Origin: Euryarchaeota archaeon UBA52
GTDB lineage: Archaea; Thermoplasmatota; Poseidoniia; Poseidoniales; Thalassarchaeaceae
Direction: 5' to 3'
Assembly (NCBI GenBank): GCA_002505455.1
Contig: DAVB01000064.1
Span: 1 to 49,805, forward strand
Length of the DNA stretch: 49,805 nt
Position numbers and translations under genes: made by a program. Shown here one piece after another: positions 26,372 to 35,888 of the stretch. The notes under the pieces were generated by a model, which did no database searches, was not told the origin of the DNA, and saw nothing but the letters and a program-made list of their open reading frames with translations. Position 1 is the stretch's first letter, and each line of letters starts with the position of its first letter.

Positions 26372-27505
26372 TTATGTTGTAACGATGTGATTACGGCCGA
26401 CTTCAGCAACTCGATGGAGGAAGTGCTCGAAGTGGATTCTTGCATGCGTGTGTAATTGGATGTCTCGGCTGCATTTGGCGAGAGCCTGCAGTATCTCGCT
26501 CCTGAGTATGTCGTCCAATGGGAGTCGGCGCCCTACAAGTGCTGAATGTATCTGGTCGATTACATCTTCAGGCTCAAGACCGTGGTCGACCAAAAGACGG
26601 TCTACTTCAGCTACTGCTCCTGTTCTTACCTTGACTCTTCTTCCATTGCGATCTAACCATCTTGAGCCGACGACTTTGCCTTGAAGGGCCATCTCGATGA
26701 TGTCTCTGCCCGCTTTCATGGTGATTCCTTGGATTAAGTCATGTATTGATGATCGATCGGATAGTTTGTCATGGGCCCAAAGCAGTTCAAGCATGAATAT
26801 CGCTCTTCGAATATTGCCCTGACTTACATATAGGATGTCGTCGATAACGCCATTTTCAAGGGTTATGCGCTCAGCGAGGGTTATTTCGTTCAAGATTCTC
26901 TTGAGCTTTTTATCATCGCAGGGGGGAAGGCGAATCATCTGAGTTCTCGACCTGAGTGCATCTATGATGGCGGATGGTGCTCGTGCAGTGAATATGAATC
27001 TGGAAGCCGGGCCTACCGTTTCTAGCATTCTACGAAGATATGCTTGCCACTTCATACTCATGTGATCGGCGTCTTCGAGAATGATCAATCGGCTCAAGGA
27101 TTGCGCGCTGTCTGATTCCGTTTCCTTGCCGGCAGGTGGCGGGTCATCTTTGGAATCGTATTCCCTGCTGCTTGAAAATGCTGCAAGGGACATTCTTCCA
27201 GCGAGGGTATCCGATGATTCTGTTCCCTCTGGGCGTAGAAAAGTCTCAAACGACGCCGTTGCACCGCTTTTCCTCTTCATGTCTCTGATGTTCATGATGT
27301 GGACAGTGGATGTCCAAGTAGGCCCCAAAACTTGGCGTGCATAAAGTCGCCATAAAGCAGTCTTCCCGCAACCTGGGGGGCCTGTTATGAGGAGGTGCGG
27401 CGGTTGAGGCAGAAGTGACATTGCGGTTACGCGCTCAATGACTCGTGAAGGCGCAGCGAACTCGTCGAAAGTACGGGGAGAGTGATCGACGAGCCAACCG
27501 GACAC
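26372..27505 (-). CDS. Clamp-loader-like AAA+ ATPase (RFC small-subunit family)
   Basis: 377 residues from GTG 27505. The N-terminal WLVDHSPRTFDEF resembles the RFC box W-x-x-K-Y-R-P. Walker A is GPPGCGKTAL (42-51). Walker B reads LIILEDADHM (140-149) where RFC has hhhhDEAD, so the Asp-Glu order appears swapped. The arginine-finger region DALRSRTQMIRL (Arg187) matches the SRC box. A polar insertion (about 95-137, with DDPPPAGKETESDSAQ) separates Walker A and B more than in typical RfcS. The C-terminal helical collar domain follows. It probably loads the PCNA clamp or is a divergent paralogue; the insertion and Walker B make a paralogue plausible. Confidence 0.85.
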   Translation of the reverse strand: MSGWLVDHSPRTFDEFAAPSRVIERVTAMSLLPQPPHLLITGPPGCGKTALWRLYARQVLGPTWTSTVHIMNIRDMKRKSGATASFETFLRPEGTESSDTLAGRMSLAAFSSSREYDSKDDPPPAGKETESDSAQSLSRLIILEDADHMSMKWQAYLRRMLETVGPASRFIFTARAPSAIIDALRSRTQMIRLPPCDDKKLKRILNEITLAERITLENGVIDDILYVSQGNIRRAIFMLELLWAHDKLSDRSSIHDLIQGITMKAGRDIIEMALQGKVVGSRWLDRNGRRVKVRTGAVAEVDRLLVDHGLEPEDVIDQIHSALVGRRLPLDDILRSEILQALAKCSRDIQLHTHARIHFEHFLHRVAEVGRNHIVTT

Positions 27506-27541
27506 ATGCTGTGTATTGTGGCTGGGGTCTTGAACTCCGCG

Positions 27542-27847
27542 TTACTCTGCCCGTAGAGTCTTGATTCCGTCGGGGCCTTCTTTGCGGGGCTTCACGAAGA
27601 TTCGATAGCCGCACTTGTGGCATGATTTACCTGTGGTGCCTATCTCAATCCATTCGATGTGCCCACATCGCACGCATCTGTATCTAATCTCAAGGGGGTC
27701 CATTGGAGACGAGCAGTGATTGCAGGTAGCCGGTCCTTCTGCGTCGTAGGGCTTCCTGTCAGTTCGGTTACAAGAACGGCACTTGTACAATGTCATGCGG
27801 TTCGTCATGAATTGGGCCGGTTTGACAGCCTTCTTCAACCTGCCCAT
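27542..27847 (-). CDS. Double zinc-ribbon protein, C-terminal half RpoP (Rpb12)-like
   Basis: 101 residues with two four-cysteine sites: Cys23/26 and Cys42/45 (YKCRSC...CNHC), then Cys58/61 and Cys76/79 (YRCVRCG...CHKCGYRIF). The second ribbon plus YRIFVKPRK closely matches archaeal RNA polymerase subunit P, which is normally only about 45-50 residues. Here an additional ribbon is joined in front. It could be a fused or extended subunit P or a separate zinc protein. It is 36 bases upstream of the clamp-loader-like gene and 4 bases after guaAA, on the same strand. Confidence 0.8.
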   Translation of the reverse strand: MGRLKKAVKPAQFMTNRMTLYKCRSCNRTDRKPYDAEGPATCNHCSSPMDPLEIRYRCVRCGHIEWIEIGTTGKSCHKCGYRIFVKPRKEGPDGIKTLRAE

Positions 27848-27851
27848 TATT

Positions 27852-28475
27852 TCAATCGGTCTTTCGCGCTCTGTCGCATATACTGACGAAGTTTCTGAAT
27901 ATGGTCTCGCCGAACTCGGAATCGTTAACCTCTGGGTGAAATTGCACCCCCAGGCGATCGCCGGAGTCGTTCTGCATTGCCTGTACTCGACAAGAGTCGC
28001 TAGAAGCTGTTATCCTGAAGTTCTCAGGCACGTCTACTACCTCGTCATTGTGGCTTTCCCACACGATTTGTTCCGAAGGAGTGGCTGAGAACAGCGGGCC
28101 CGGATCGTCGGACAGCCTCATCGTCGCCGCCCCGAATTCTGGCTCATCGGCTTCTGCAGCTTTACCTCCGTAAAAACCAGCCATAAATTGCAGGCCTGCG
28201 CATATCCCAAGAATTGGCACGTCAAGTGAAAGATAGTCGCCGCAGCGACCCAGCTCTCCTGTTAGCCCCACCCTTGCTGCTCCGCCGGAAAGAATCAGTC
28301 CATCGACATCTCTGAGCTCTTCAAGCGGGGTATCGTTTGGGAATATCTTCGTATCAACACCAAGATAACGGAGCATGCGCCACTCCCTATGTGTCCATTG
28401 GCCGCCATTGTCGATGACGTCAATGACGAGTGGAGCGTCGCCCATGACAAGCAACGTATCCAGACGGGCCATCAA
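27852..28475 (-). CDS. guaAA: GMP synthase, glutamine amidotransferase subunit A
   Basis: Supplies ammonia from glutamine to the separate GuaAB subunit, which converts XMP to GMP. Class I amidotransferase of 207 residues, the archaeal split form. The nucleophile is Cys93 in GICAGLQ, with His and Glu in GVQFHPEV completing the triad. The N-terminal VIDVIDNGGQWTHREWR matches GuaAA. The usual start of the family suggests Met12 (28442) as an alternative to ATG 28475. The AB subunit is not in this window. The gene is divergent from tRNA-Asp. Confidence 0.93.
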   Translation of the reverse strand: MMARLDTLLVMGDAPLVIDVIDNGGQWTHREWRMLRYLGVDTKIFPNDTPLEELRDVDGLILSGGAARVGLTGELGRCGDYLSLDVPILGICAGLQFMAGFYGGKAAEADEPEFGAATMRLSDDPGPLFSATPSEQIVWESHNDEVVDVPENFRITASSDSCRVQAMQNDSGDRLGVQFHPEVNDSEFGETIFRNFVSICDRARKTD

Positions 28476-28529
28476 TACATTGCAGTGGAATCAGGAGGTT
28501 TCAACGAGGGGCAGATTGAAACATAATCC

Positions 28530-28546
28530 CCAACTCGGTTGGGAAG
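28530..28546 (+). repeat. CCAAC/GTTGG hairpin before tRNA-Asp
   Basis: CCAAC (28530-28534), TCG, GTTGG (28538-28542), then GAAG; extended by one C-G pair to 28529/28543. It ends 7 bases before the mature tRNA 5' end, so it would lie in the precursor leader or over the transcription start. It resembles the element at 14734-14748. Confidence 0.3.
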
Positions 28547-28549
28547 CAA

Positions 28550-28622
28550 GCCCCGATGGTGTAGTGGCCTATCATGCAGCCCTGTCGAGGCTGCGACCCG
28601 GGTTCAAATCCCGGTCGGGGCG
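28550..28622 (+). tRNA. tRNA-Asp (anticodon GTC)
   Basis: Acceptor GCCCCGA pairs with TCGGGGC, discriminator G. Anticodon stem CAGCC/GGCTG with loop CTGTCGA gives anticodon GTC. T-arm CCCGG-GTTCAAAT-CCCGG type. CCA is encoded at 28623-28625. No intron. Flanked by guaAA (opposite strand) and the HAD phosphatase gene. Confidence 0.97.
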
Positions 28623-28689
28623 CCAAAAATCACTCTTCAAGATCTTCCTTGAGCTGTTGTATTCACATTCTGTTGCGGTATGTGCGCAT

Positions 28690-29340
28690 TCATTGAATGG
28701 TCGGTGATATGATGTCGTTTATGACGGCTGATAGCCCGATCTCGGCAGGGCACAGCAGGGACCTGACTCCGAATGTCTCTGCGGCCGCCATATCCGAAAT
28801 TCTGTCTCCCACCATTATTGAATGAGACTCAGATGGCCTTTCAGACCAATCATCGGCAAATTTCATTGATAGTTCAGACCATTTCTTGGTTGATTCTGCG
28901 TGGTCGATCAGCTGACGGGCTGCCTCTAGCATGCCCGGATTGGGCTTCCTTGCCCATGCATTCTGGTATGGGGCATAGGGGCTGTGGAGTATCAGATCTA
29001 AAACCGCGTCTTCGTCCTCGATCAGGAGGAGTTTCTGTATCTGGTCATGGATACGTGCTAGATTCTCAGAATCCCAATACCCCCTACCTATTGGAGATTG
29101 GTTCGTCACAACAGCGATTCGTATACCTGATCTACGCAGCCTAGCTACACATCGAGCTGCATGTGGGAGCAATATGACTTCTGAGGGGGAGTTAACATAA
29201 TTCTCAGAGCCGACATTCAACACCCCGTCCCTATCGAGATATGCGATAGCCCCAGACCACGGTATTGAGTTCGGAAGGGGATGGAGTGTCAGAGGGGCAT
29301 CGATCGGGACCCTGTCTCGACATGGAAGATGCTGCAACAC
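28690..29340 (-). CDS. HAD phosphatase, GmhB/HisB-N type
   Basis: 216 residues from GTG 29340. Motif I AYLDRDGVLN (Asp36 nucleophile, Asp38), motif II VVTNQSPIGRG (Thr79), the Lys of ARKPNPGM (Lys132) and motif III MVGDRISDM (Asp179, Asp183) are all present. This is the histidinol-phosphate / heptose-bisphosphate phosphatase subfamily. The zinc-binding Cys/His loop usually found before RKP in GmhB is replaced by LHSPYAPYQNAWA without cysteines. The DRDG motif is about 25 residues further in than usual, so the true start may lie inside. The substrate may be a sugar bisphosphate; context does not settle it. Confidence 0.88.
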   Translation of the reverse strand: MLQHLPCRDRVPIDAPLTLHPLPNSIPWSGAIAYLDRDGVLNVGSENYVNSPSEVILLPHAARCVARLRRSGIRIAVVTNQSPIGRGYWDSENLARIHDQIQKLLLIEDEDAVLDLILHSPYAPYQNAWARKPNPGMLEAARQLIDHAESTKKWSELSMKFADDWSERPSESHSIMVGDRISDMAAAETFGVRSLLCPAEIGLSAVINDIISPTIQ

Positions 29341-29397
29341 ACCCAGCGACTAATCCGGTTATACAAAGCGCCTTCCTAGAAAACAGGTGTTAGTATG

Positions 29398-29919
29398 TCA
29401 AAATTCCACTTTGACCTTCTCTTTCCTACCTAATTTCCTACCAGTATAATGAGTGTCTTTTCTGGAGTCGAATGGATTCATAGTATAATTCAACTTCTTG
29501 CTATATGTCTTGTAGAGCAGTGTCTCCCATAGCAGTCCTTTGTTGCCTCCTGCTGATAGGAAGTCGCCCCCAGATACCCTCTTAATTTGGGCGATTACAA
29601 GTTCTAAGTTTTCTGAGAATCCCAATACTCCGGTCTCCATAACCACAAACGAGTTGTCATCGAATGCTTTCCACGAGTCAATGTCGTTGATATCCATCTT
29701 ATTGCACTCCTGACATCCGTATAGATCGATGGTGACATCCCCGTGCTCACTGTTTGGAAACATGCTGGACATGAAATGGAAGTAATTGCCACTGCAAGGG
29801 TCACCGATCATCATCAATGGCTTTCCTTTCTGTTTGGCGTATTCTGATGCTTCGGAAAACATTCTCTTTGTGCGGAAGTATCTCGCGATTGGTGATATGA
29901 GAATGCTTCTCAGAACCAT
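29398..29919 (-). CDS. Unknown protein, possible methyltransferase-like fold
   Basis: Not recognised. 173 residues from ATG 29919. The N-terminus has a basic amphipathic segment (SILISPIARYFRTKRMFSEA). A core follows with KPLMMIGDPCSGNYFHF, then GDVTIDLYGCQEC and NSFVVMETGVLGF. The spacing (glycine-rich loop after a strand, an acidic end of strand two, then a VV-hydrophobic strand with Glu) hints at a Rossmann or SAM-binding fold, but the motifs are not diagnostic. The C-terminus is basic (RKLGRKEKVKVEF). It is four bases downstream of purQ's opposite end, between purQ and the HAD gene. Confidence 0.65.
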   Translation of the reverse strand: MVLRSILISPIARYFRTKRMFSEASEYAKQKGKPLMMIGDPCSGNYFHFMSSMFPNSEHGDVTIDLYGCQECNKMDINDIDSWKAFDDNSFVVMETGVLGFSENLELVIAQIKRVSGGDFLSAGGNKGLLWETLLYKTYSKKLNYTMNPFDSRKDTHYTGRKLGRKEKVKVEF

Positions 29920-29922
29920 GTC

Positions 29923-30747
29923 TCAAGTCTCCTTTCGACATTGGAGGGAATATTCCACCGCATTGCGAAAGATGGTAATTGAAGGGGCGCGCCCGTGTTC
30001 AATATCGCCTTCTCTTGTCCAGTCAGGTGAGAGCCATGTGCTATGGTATGCCTCTGGATGGGGCATGAGCCCGAAGACGAGTCCCGTCGGATCGCAGACT
30101 CCCGCAATATTTCTCCAGCTTTGATTGGGAGAGATTGGGTAAGGGAGCACTTGATCTGTGGCCCCGGGGTATTCTGTCGACGGGTCGACGTACTTGGCCA
30201 CGAGTTGCCCAGTCTGAGCCCACCGATCTAGCAGTTCTCTATCTTTTGTGACGAATTTGCCTTCTCCGTGACGGACTGGCACTCTTATTCTAGTAAGGCC
30301 CTTGGTCCAAATGCATGGGCTTTTTGAGTCGAATTCGAGTGTCGCCCAGCGATTTTCATAATGGGCACTATCGTTTAGCGCAAGTGATGCCGTTTGAGTG
30401 AGTGTTACTTCTTCGTCGCCTGGGAGTAGGCCCATCTTTACCAGCACCTGAAAACCATTACAAATGCCAATTACTGGCTTACCGGCTCGCACGAAGCGTC
30501 TGACCTGGTCGCGAAGGCCGAATCTCAGTCGGTTGCCCAACAACCTGCCGCTGCCTAAATGATCTCCGAAAGAGAAACCCCCTGGAACAGCCATGATGTG
30601 ATAATTATCCAAATTGAGGTCCCCTTTGACGAGTTTATTGACATGTACTTTCTGTGGATTGCCGCCGGCCATTTCGAAGGCTGCCATAGTCTCAGTTTCA
30701 CAATTGATCCCGAATCCGGAAAGAACTGCAACTCGTGTTTTGGTCAT
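29923..30747 (-). CDS. purQ: Phosphoribosylformylglycinamidine synthase, glutaminase subunit
   Basis: Class I glutaminase that delivers ammonia to PurL in the fourth step of purine synthesis. 274 residues from ATG 30747, which overlaps the purL stop as ATGA. The frame continues open upstream, but those residues lie inside purL. N-terminal VAVLSGFGINCETET, nucleophile Cys96 in GICNGFQ, and His/Glu in MPHPE are present, along with GGFSFGDHLGSG typical of PurQ. It is longer than the common 220-230-residue PurQ, in the middle and C-terminal parts. It forms an operon with purL. Confidence 0.95.
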   Translation of the reverse strand: MTKTRVAVLSGFGINCETETMAAFEMAGGNPQKVHVNKLVKGDLNLDNYHIMAVPGGFSFGDHLGSGRLLGNRLRFGLRDQVRRFVRAGKPVIGICNGFQVLVKMGLLPGDEEVTLTQTASLALNDSAHYENRWATLEFDSKSPCIWTKGLTRIRVPVRHGEGKFVTKDRELLDRWAQTGQLVAKYVDPSTEYPGATDQVLPYPISPNQSWRNIAGVCDPTGLVFGLMPHPEAYHSTWLSPDWTREGDIEHGRAPSITIFRNAVEYSLQCRKET

Positions 30748-33700
30748 TGCGGGCCGCCCCCGTCGAGAGTTTCTTTCCATGCCTTTCGAAGAGTGCTCAT
30801 TGAAGTGGAAATCAAAGGAATGTCTCCATTGGTTACTGAGATGGTATCGCCCTCTTCAACAACGCCCAAGGAATAGCATGCGTGGCCTATCATTGAATTT
30901 TCAAATGCCTCCTTATTTTCGGCTTTCACGCTTACGAGTATTCGGCCCAAAGATTCTCCAAACATGGCTCCCCATGGCTCTATCTGGTCGCAGTCGGACA
31001 TGATTGCAGATATGTCAATCTGGGCTCCGGAATCTGAGCCGAAGCAGCACTCTGAAAGTGCTACTGCTAATCCACCATCGCTGCAGTCGTGAGCGCTCGC
31101 GACGAGGCTCTTTTGCATCGCCTCTGTTAGGGCTCTGTACATCGCCAAATTACGTGTCGTGTCTATCTCTGGTACACGCGCCCCTATACCTGATTGGCCT
31201 TGGGTTTCGTCTCTGAGCATGTATGCAAGTTCGCTGGCTCCGAGTTCTTGATGGGATTCACCGCAGAGATATATCCTATCTCCTGGAGTTTTGAAATCGC
31301 TAGACACGGCCTTTCGGACATCCGAATGGTTCCCAATTAAACTGAATAGGATTGTTGGGGGTATGCTGATTTTTTCGCCGTGCAATTTAGCATCATTCTT
31401 CATTGAGTCCTTTCCGCTTATGCATGGTAGTTTGTAGGCTCTACATACCTCGTCCAGAGCGCGGTTTGCTCGGACTAGTTGGGCTAGTTTATATCGGCCA
31501 TCAGGGGTCTTTTCCGATTCTATTGGGTCCGGCCAACAGAAATTGTCTAGGCCCGCGATGAGATCCAAGTCGACACCGACGCAGACCGCATTACGCAAGG
31601 CTTCATCGATGCTGGCGGCGGTCATTGCATACGCATCAATATCGGAATATCTGGGGATGATACCATTGGATATCACCGCGCCTTGTGTTTGACCTTGAAT
31701 CGGGGCGATAACAGCAGCGTCGCCAGGGGCATCGTGATTGGCCCCGCAGAACGGCTTGATCACCGATTGGGCGATGACTTCATGATCGTATGAACGGACC
31801 CACCATTCTTTGCTGGCGATGTTCGGTCTGGCTATGAGTCTCGAAAGTACTTCTCCCATCTGTGAAAGTTCTGGGAGTATCAATTCCGCATGTATCGGGG
31901 GGGTCCATTCAGATTCGAGTTCTAATTGGGGACAACCGTCATGTAGGAATGAAATGGGTAAATGAGCGACTACATCGGTTCCCATTCGGACAACAAATGC
32001 GCCTGAATCTGTGAATTTTCCGACCGCTGTTGCTTCGACCTCATGAAGTGCTGCGAGCAATTCGAATGATTCGCAATCCTCTGGTTTGACGCCCACGGTC
32101 ATCCTTTCTTGAGATTCTGAGACCAGTATCTCCCATGGGCTCAGACCTGTCTGCTTGAGTGGGACCACTGCGAGATCTAGATCTGCCCCGCCTGTCAGTT
32201 CAGCCATCTCGCCGACTGAGCTTGAAAGACCGCCTGCTCCATTATCGGTGATGACTTGTATCAAACCCTCGTCTCTTGCTTCGATAATCATATCGAGCAT
32301 TTTCTTCTGGGTGATTGGATCGCCGATTTGAACCGCTGAGCTCGGGCTCTCTTCCGTCAACTCGAGGCTGGAGAAGGTGGCGCCGTGTATGCCGTCGAAA
32401 CCGACTCTTCCCCCGACCATGTAGACGATGTCGCCGGGGGTGGGGGTTTTGTCATGCGATTCCCTTCCATCGGGAAGGGTGCGGGGCATTATGCCAACTG
32501 TGCCACAGTAGACCAGTGGCTTACCCAGGTATCTCTCATCGAAAATGATCGCGCCGTTTACTGTGGGTATTCCGGATTCGTTCCCGCCGGCTCTGACTCC
32601 TGCATGGACTCCACGGAACACTCTGGAGGGGTGGAAAAGCCCCTTGGGTATGTTTCCTGAATAATCTGGAGGGCCAAAGCAAAATACGTCTGTGTTTGCA
32701 ATTGGTCTTGCGCCTAGCCCTGTACCGAGAATGTCTCTGTTGACGCCGACGATTCCAGTCATCGCCCCGCCGAACGGATCTAGGGCACTGGGTGAATTGT
32801 GGGTCTCGGCTTTCATACAGAGGCTCCAATTTTCATTCCAGGCAATAACTCCTGAATTGTCATGGAAAATCGAGAGTAGCCAATCGACTTCTTTCTGGAT
32901 GTCAAGAGTGGGTTTCATGATATGTGTCTTGAATAGCGAATCTATCGTGGACGATTCGCCGGTTTCAGTATCTCTGTGATGGATCTTGGCTGCGAATATC
33001 TTGTGTGAGCAATGTTCTGACCAGGTCTGCGCCAAACACTCTAGTTCAGCATCGGTGGGTGCGTGTGGCGGTAAGCCTAATTCCTCTCGGGTTCGCCTGA
33101 CAGCAGGGTCTCTGTAGTGTGATTGTATTGCCTTCATCTCCTGTAGATTCAGGGCCAACAAACCTCTTTCACTAATTTCAAGCAGTTCATCGTCGTCCAC
33201 CTCTAAATCAACGGTTTCTGATTCGCGTTTTTTCTGGGCAGGTAGAATGGGGAATGGGATCAAATTCTCCATTCTTTTATCAGAATCTAAAATAGCGCAT
33301 TGCTCAAGCATTGGATTGTGCAACAACGCGATTATCGGTTCAGTATCTGGGATGTTTTCCTCAAACCAGAAATGATATGAGATCGTTGAGGCCACATTCA
33401 TCTTTTTTTCAGGGAACAGCGTTCTGAGCCCGTCTTCCGCTGCCATGGCTCTATTGTCAGTTACACCCGGCTTGAATCCGACTTGGATGGTGATGTCCGA
33501 ATGGCCAAGGTCGGGAAGGATTCCTGCTGCTATCGAGCCGTCGAGTGAGTAGTGTTCTATGATCGGGTCTGAAAATAGGTCCTTCGCTGCGTTTTCTCTT
33601 TCTTCTTTAGCCAAATCGCCTTGAATAGTATAACCCAAGCTGGTCCTAATTTCTTTCACGTTGATTTCGATTTCTTTTGGAAGTATTTTTTTTGTTGAAA

Positions 33701-33770
33701 TTGCTCGACTATCGATTAGCCCAGAGCCAATTCTCGGAAGTACATCCACGCGAAGGACATTGTTGTTCAT
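30744..33770 (-). CDS. purL: Phosphoribosylformylglycinamidine synthase with fused PurS-like N-terminus
   Basis: ATP-dependent conversion of FGAR to FGAM. 1,008 residues, against about 720-740 for small PurL and about 1,300 for the large three-domain enzyme. Residues 1-165 look like two PurS-type half domains (RVDVLPRIGSGLIDSRA; SDITIQVGFKPGVTDNRA). The synthetase part begins near 200, with LAQTWSEHCSHKIF, WSLCMKAETHNSPSALDPF, NGAGGLSSSVGEMA and CVGVDLDLIAGLDN all present. The glutaminase is the separate purQ, overlapping by 4 bases. So purS+purL are fused while purQ is separate, an architecture also known from some bacteria. Confidence 0.95.
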   Translation of the reverse strand: MNNNVLRVDVLPRIGSGLIDSRAISTKKILPKEIEINVKEIRTSLGYTIQGDLAKEERENAAKDLFSDPIIEHYSLDGSIAAGILPDLGHSDITIQVGFKPGVTDNRAMAAEDGLRTLFPEKKMNVASTISYHFWFEENIPDTEPIIALLHNPMLEQCAILDSDKRMENLIPFPILPAQKKRESETVDLEVDDDELLEISERGLLALNLQEMKAIQSHYRDPAVRRTREELGLPPHAPTDAELECLAQTWSEHCSHKIFAAKIHHRDTETGESSTIDSLFKTHIMKPTLDIQKEVDWLLSIFHDNSGVIAWNENWSLCMKAETHNSPSALDPFGGAMTGIVGVNRDILGTGLGARPIANTDVFCFGPPDYSGNIPKGLFHPSRVFRGVHAGVRAGGNESGIPTVNGAIIFDERYLGKPLVYCGTVGIMPRTLPDGRESHDKTPTPGDIVYMVGGRVGFDGIHGATFSSLELTEESPSSAVQIGDPITQKKMLDMIIEARDEGLIQVITDNGAGGLSSSVGEMAELTGGADLDLAVVPLKQTGLSPWEILVSESQERMTVGVKPEDCESFELLAALHEVEATAVGKFTDSGAFVVRMGTDVVAHLPISFLHDGCPQLELESEWTPPIHAELILPELSQMGEVLSRLIARPNIASKEWWVRSYDHEVIAQSVIKPFCGANHDAPGDAAVIAPIQGQTQGAVISNGIIPRYSDIDAYAMTAASIDEALRNAVCVGVDLDLIAGLDNFCWPDPIESEKTPDGRYKLAQLVRANRALDEVCRAYKLPCISGKDSMKNDAKLHGEKISIPPTILFSLIGNHSDVRKAVSSDFKTPGDRIYLCGESHQELGASELAYMLRDETQGQSGIGARVPEIDTTRNLAMYRALTEAMQKSLVASAHDCSDGGLAVALSECCFGSDSGAQIDISAIMSDCDQIEPWGAMFGESLGRILVSVKAENKEAFENSMIGHACYSLGVVEEGDTISVTNGDIPLISTSMSTLRKAWKETLDGGGPQ

Positions 33771-33828
33771 CGATGGTTCCCAGCTGAGGGTCCGGCGGGA
33801 CGCCCATCAACGATGCGCATGGGTTGCT

Positions 33829-35484
<1,656 letters not shown>

Positions 35485-35503
35485 TCATTTCAACTCCTTT
35501 TAT

Positions 35504-35776
35504 TCAGAGGTCCAGTACCTTCGCTTGAAGATCTTCGGATTTGATTAACATGTATTCTATTCCGAGCCATTCTACCTTTGTACCACTATATTGGCGGTAA
35601 ATGACCCGGTCATCGAGGTTCAGCCCCTCGACGTCCGGTCCTATAGCCACTACCTTTCCTACATTCATCTTCTCGCGGGCTTCCTCCGGGAGGAGGAGTC
35701 CCGATTCGGTCTTCTCTGGTGCGTTTTCCATCTCTAGGAGGACCATCTCCCCCATTGGCTCTATTCCGACAGACAT
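35504..35776 (-). CDS. groES: GroES, co-chaperonin
   Basis: Lid of the GroEL chamber. 90 residues, with GIEPMGEMVLLEM at the start, the mobile loop EKTESGLLLPEEAREKMNVGKVVAIGPD, and the roof/closing segment DRVIYRQYSGTKVEWLGIEYMLIKSEDLQAKV. It is a little shorter than the common 95-97 residues. It forms a groES-groEL operon and is divergent from pyrF across a 112-base region with a TTTAAA element. Confidence 0.96.
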   Translation of the reverse strand: MSVGIEPMGEMVLLEMENAPEKTESGLLLPEEAREKMNVGKVVAIGPDVEGLNLDDRVIYRQYSGTKVEWLGIEYMLIKSEDLQAKVLDL

Positions 35777-35825
35777 TTGATCAACTCTGGGCTATACAAC
35801 CCATGGTTGACTACTTAGGGTCCAA

Positions 35826-35831
35826 TTTAAA
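35826..35831. promoter_or_regulatory. Candidate shared TATA element between groES and pyrF
   Basis: CAATTTAAAC contains the palindrome TTTAAA. On the minus strand, initiation about 26 bases away would give groES a leader of about 26 bases. On the plus strand pyrF (ATG 35889) would have about 34. The layout parallels the TFB/aconitase intergenic region. No heat-shock operator is evident. Confidence 0.45.
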
Positions 35832-35888
35832 CGTGTTCCAATACAATTCTCGGGAACCTTGAGGTACTGGTCATCAGAGGGCGTTAGG

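Noticed and set aside
33771..33828. Terminator between purL and groEL
   Set aside because: Only short GC complementarity (GTCC/GGAC) without a clear stem or T-tract; not strong enough to list.
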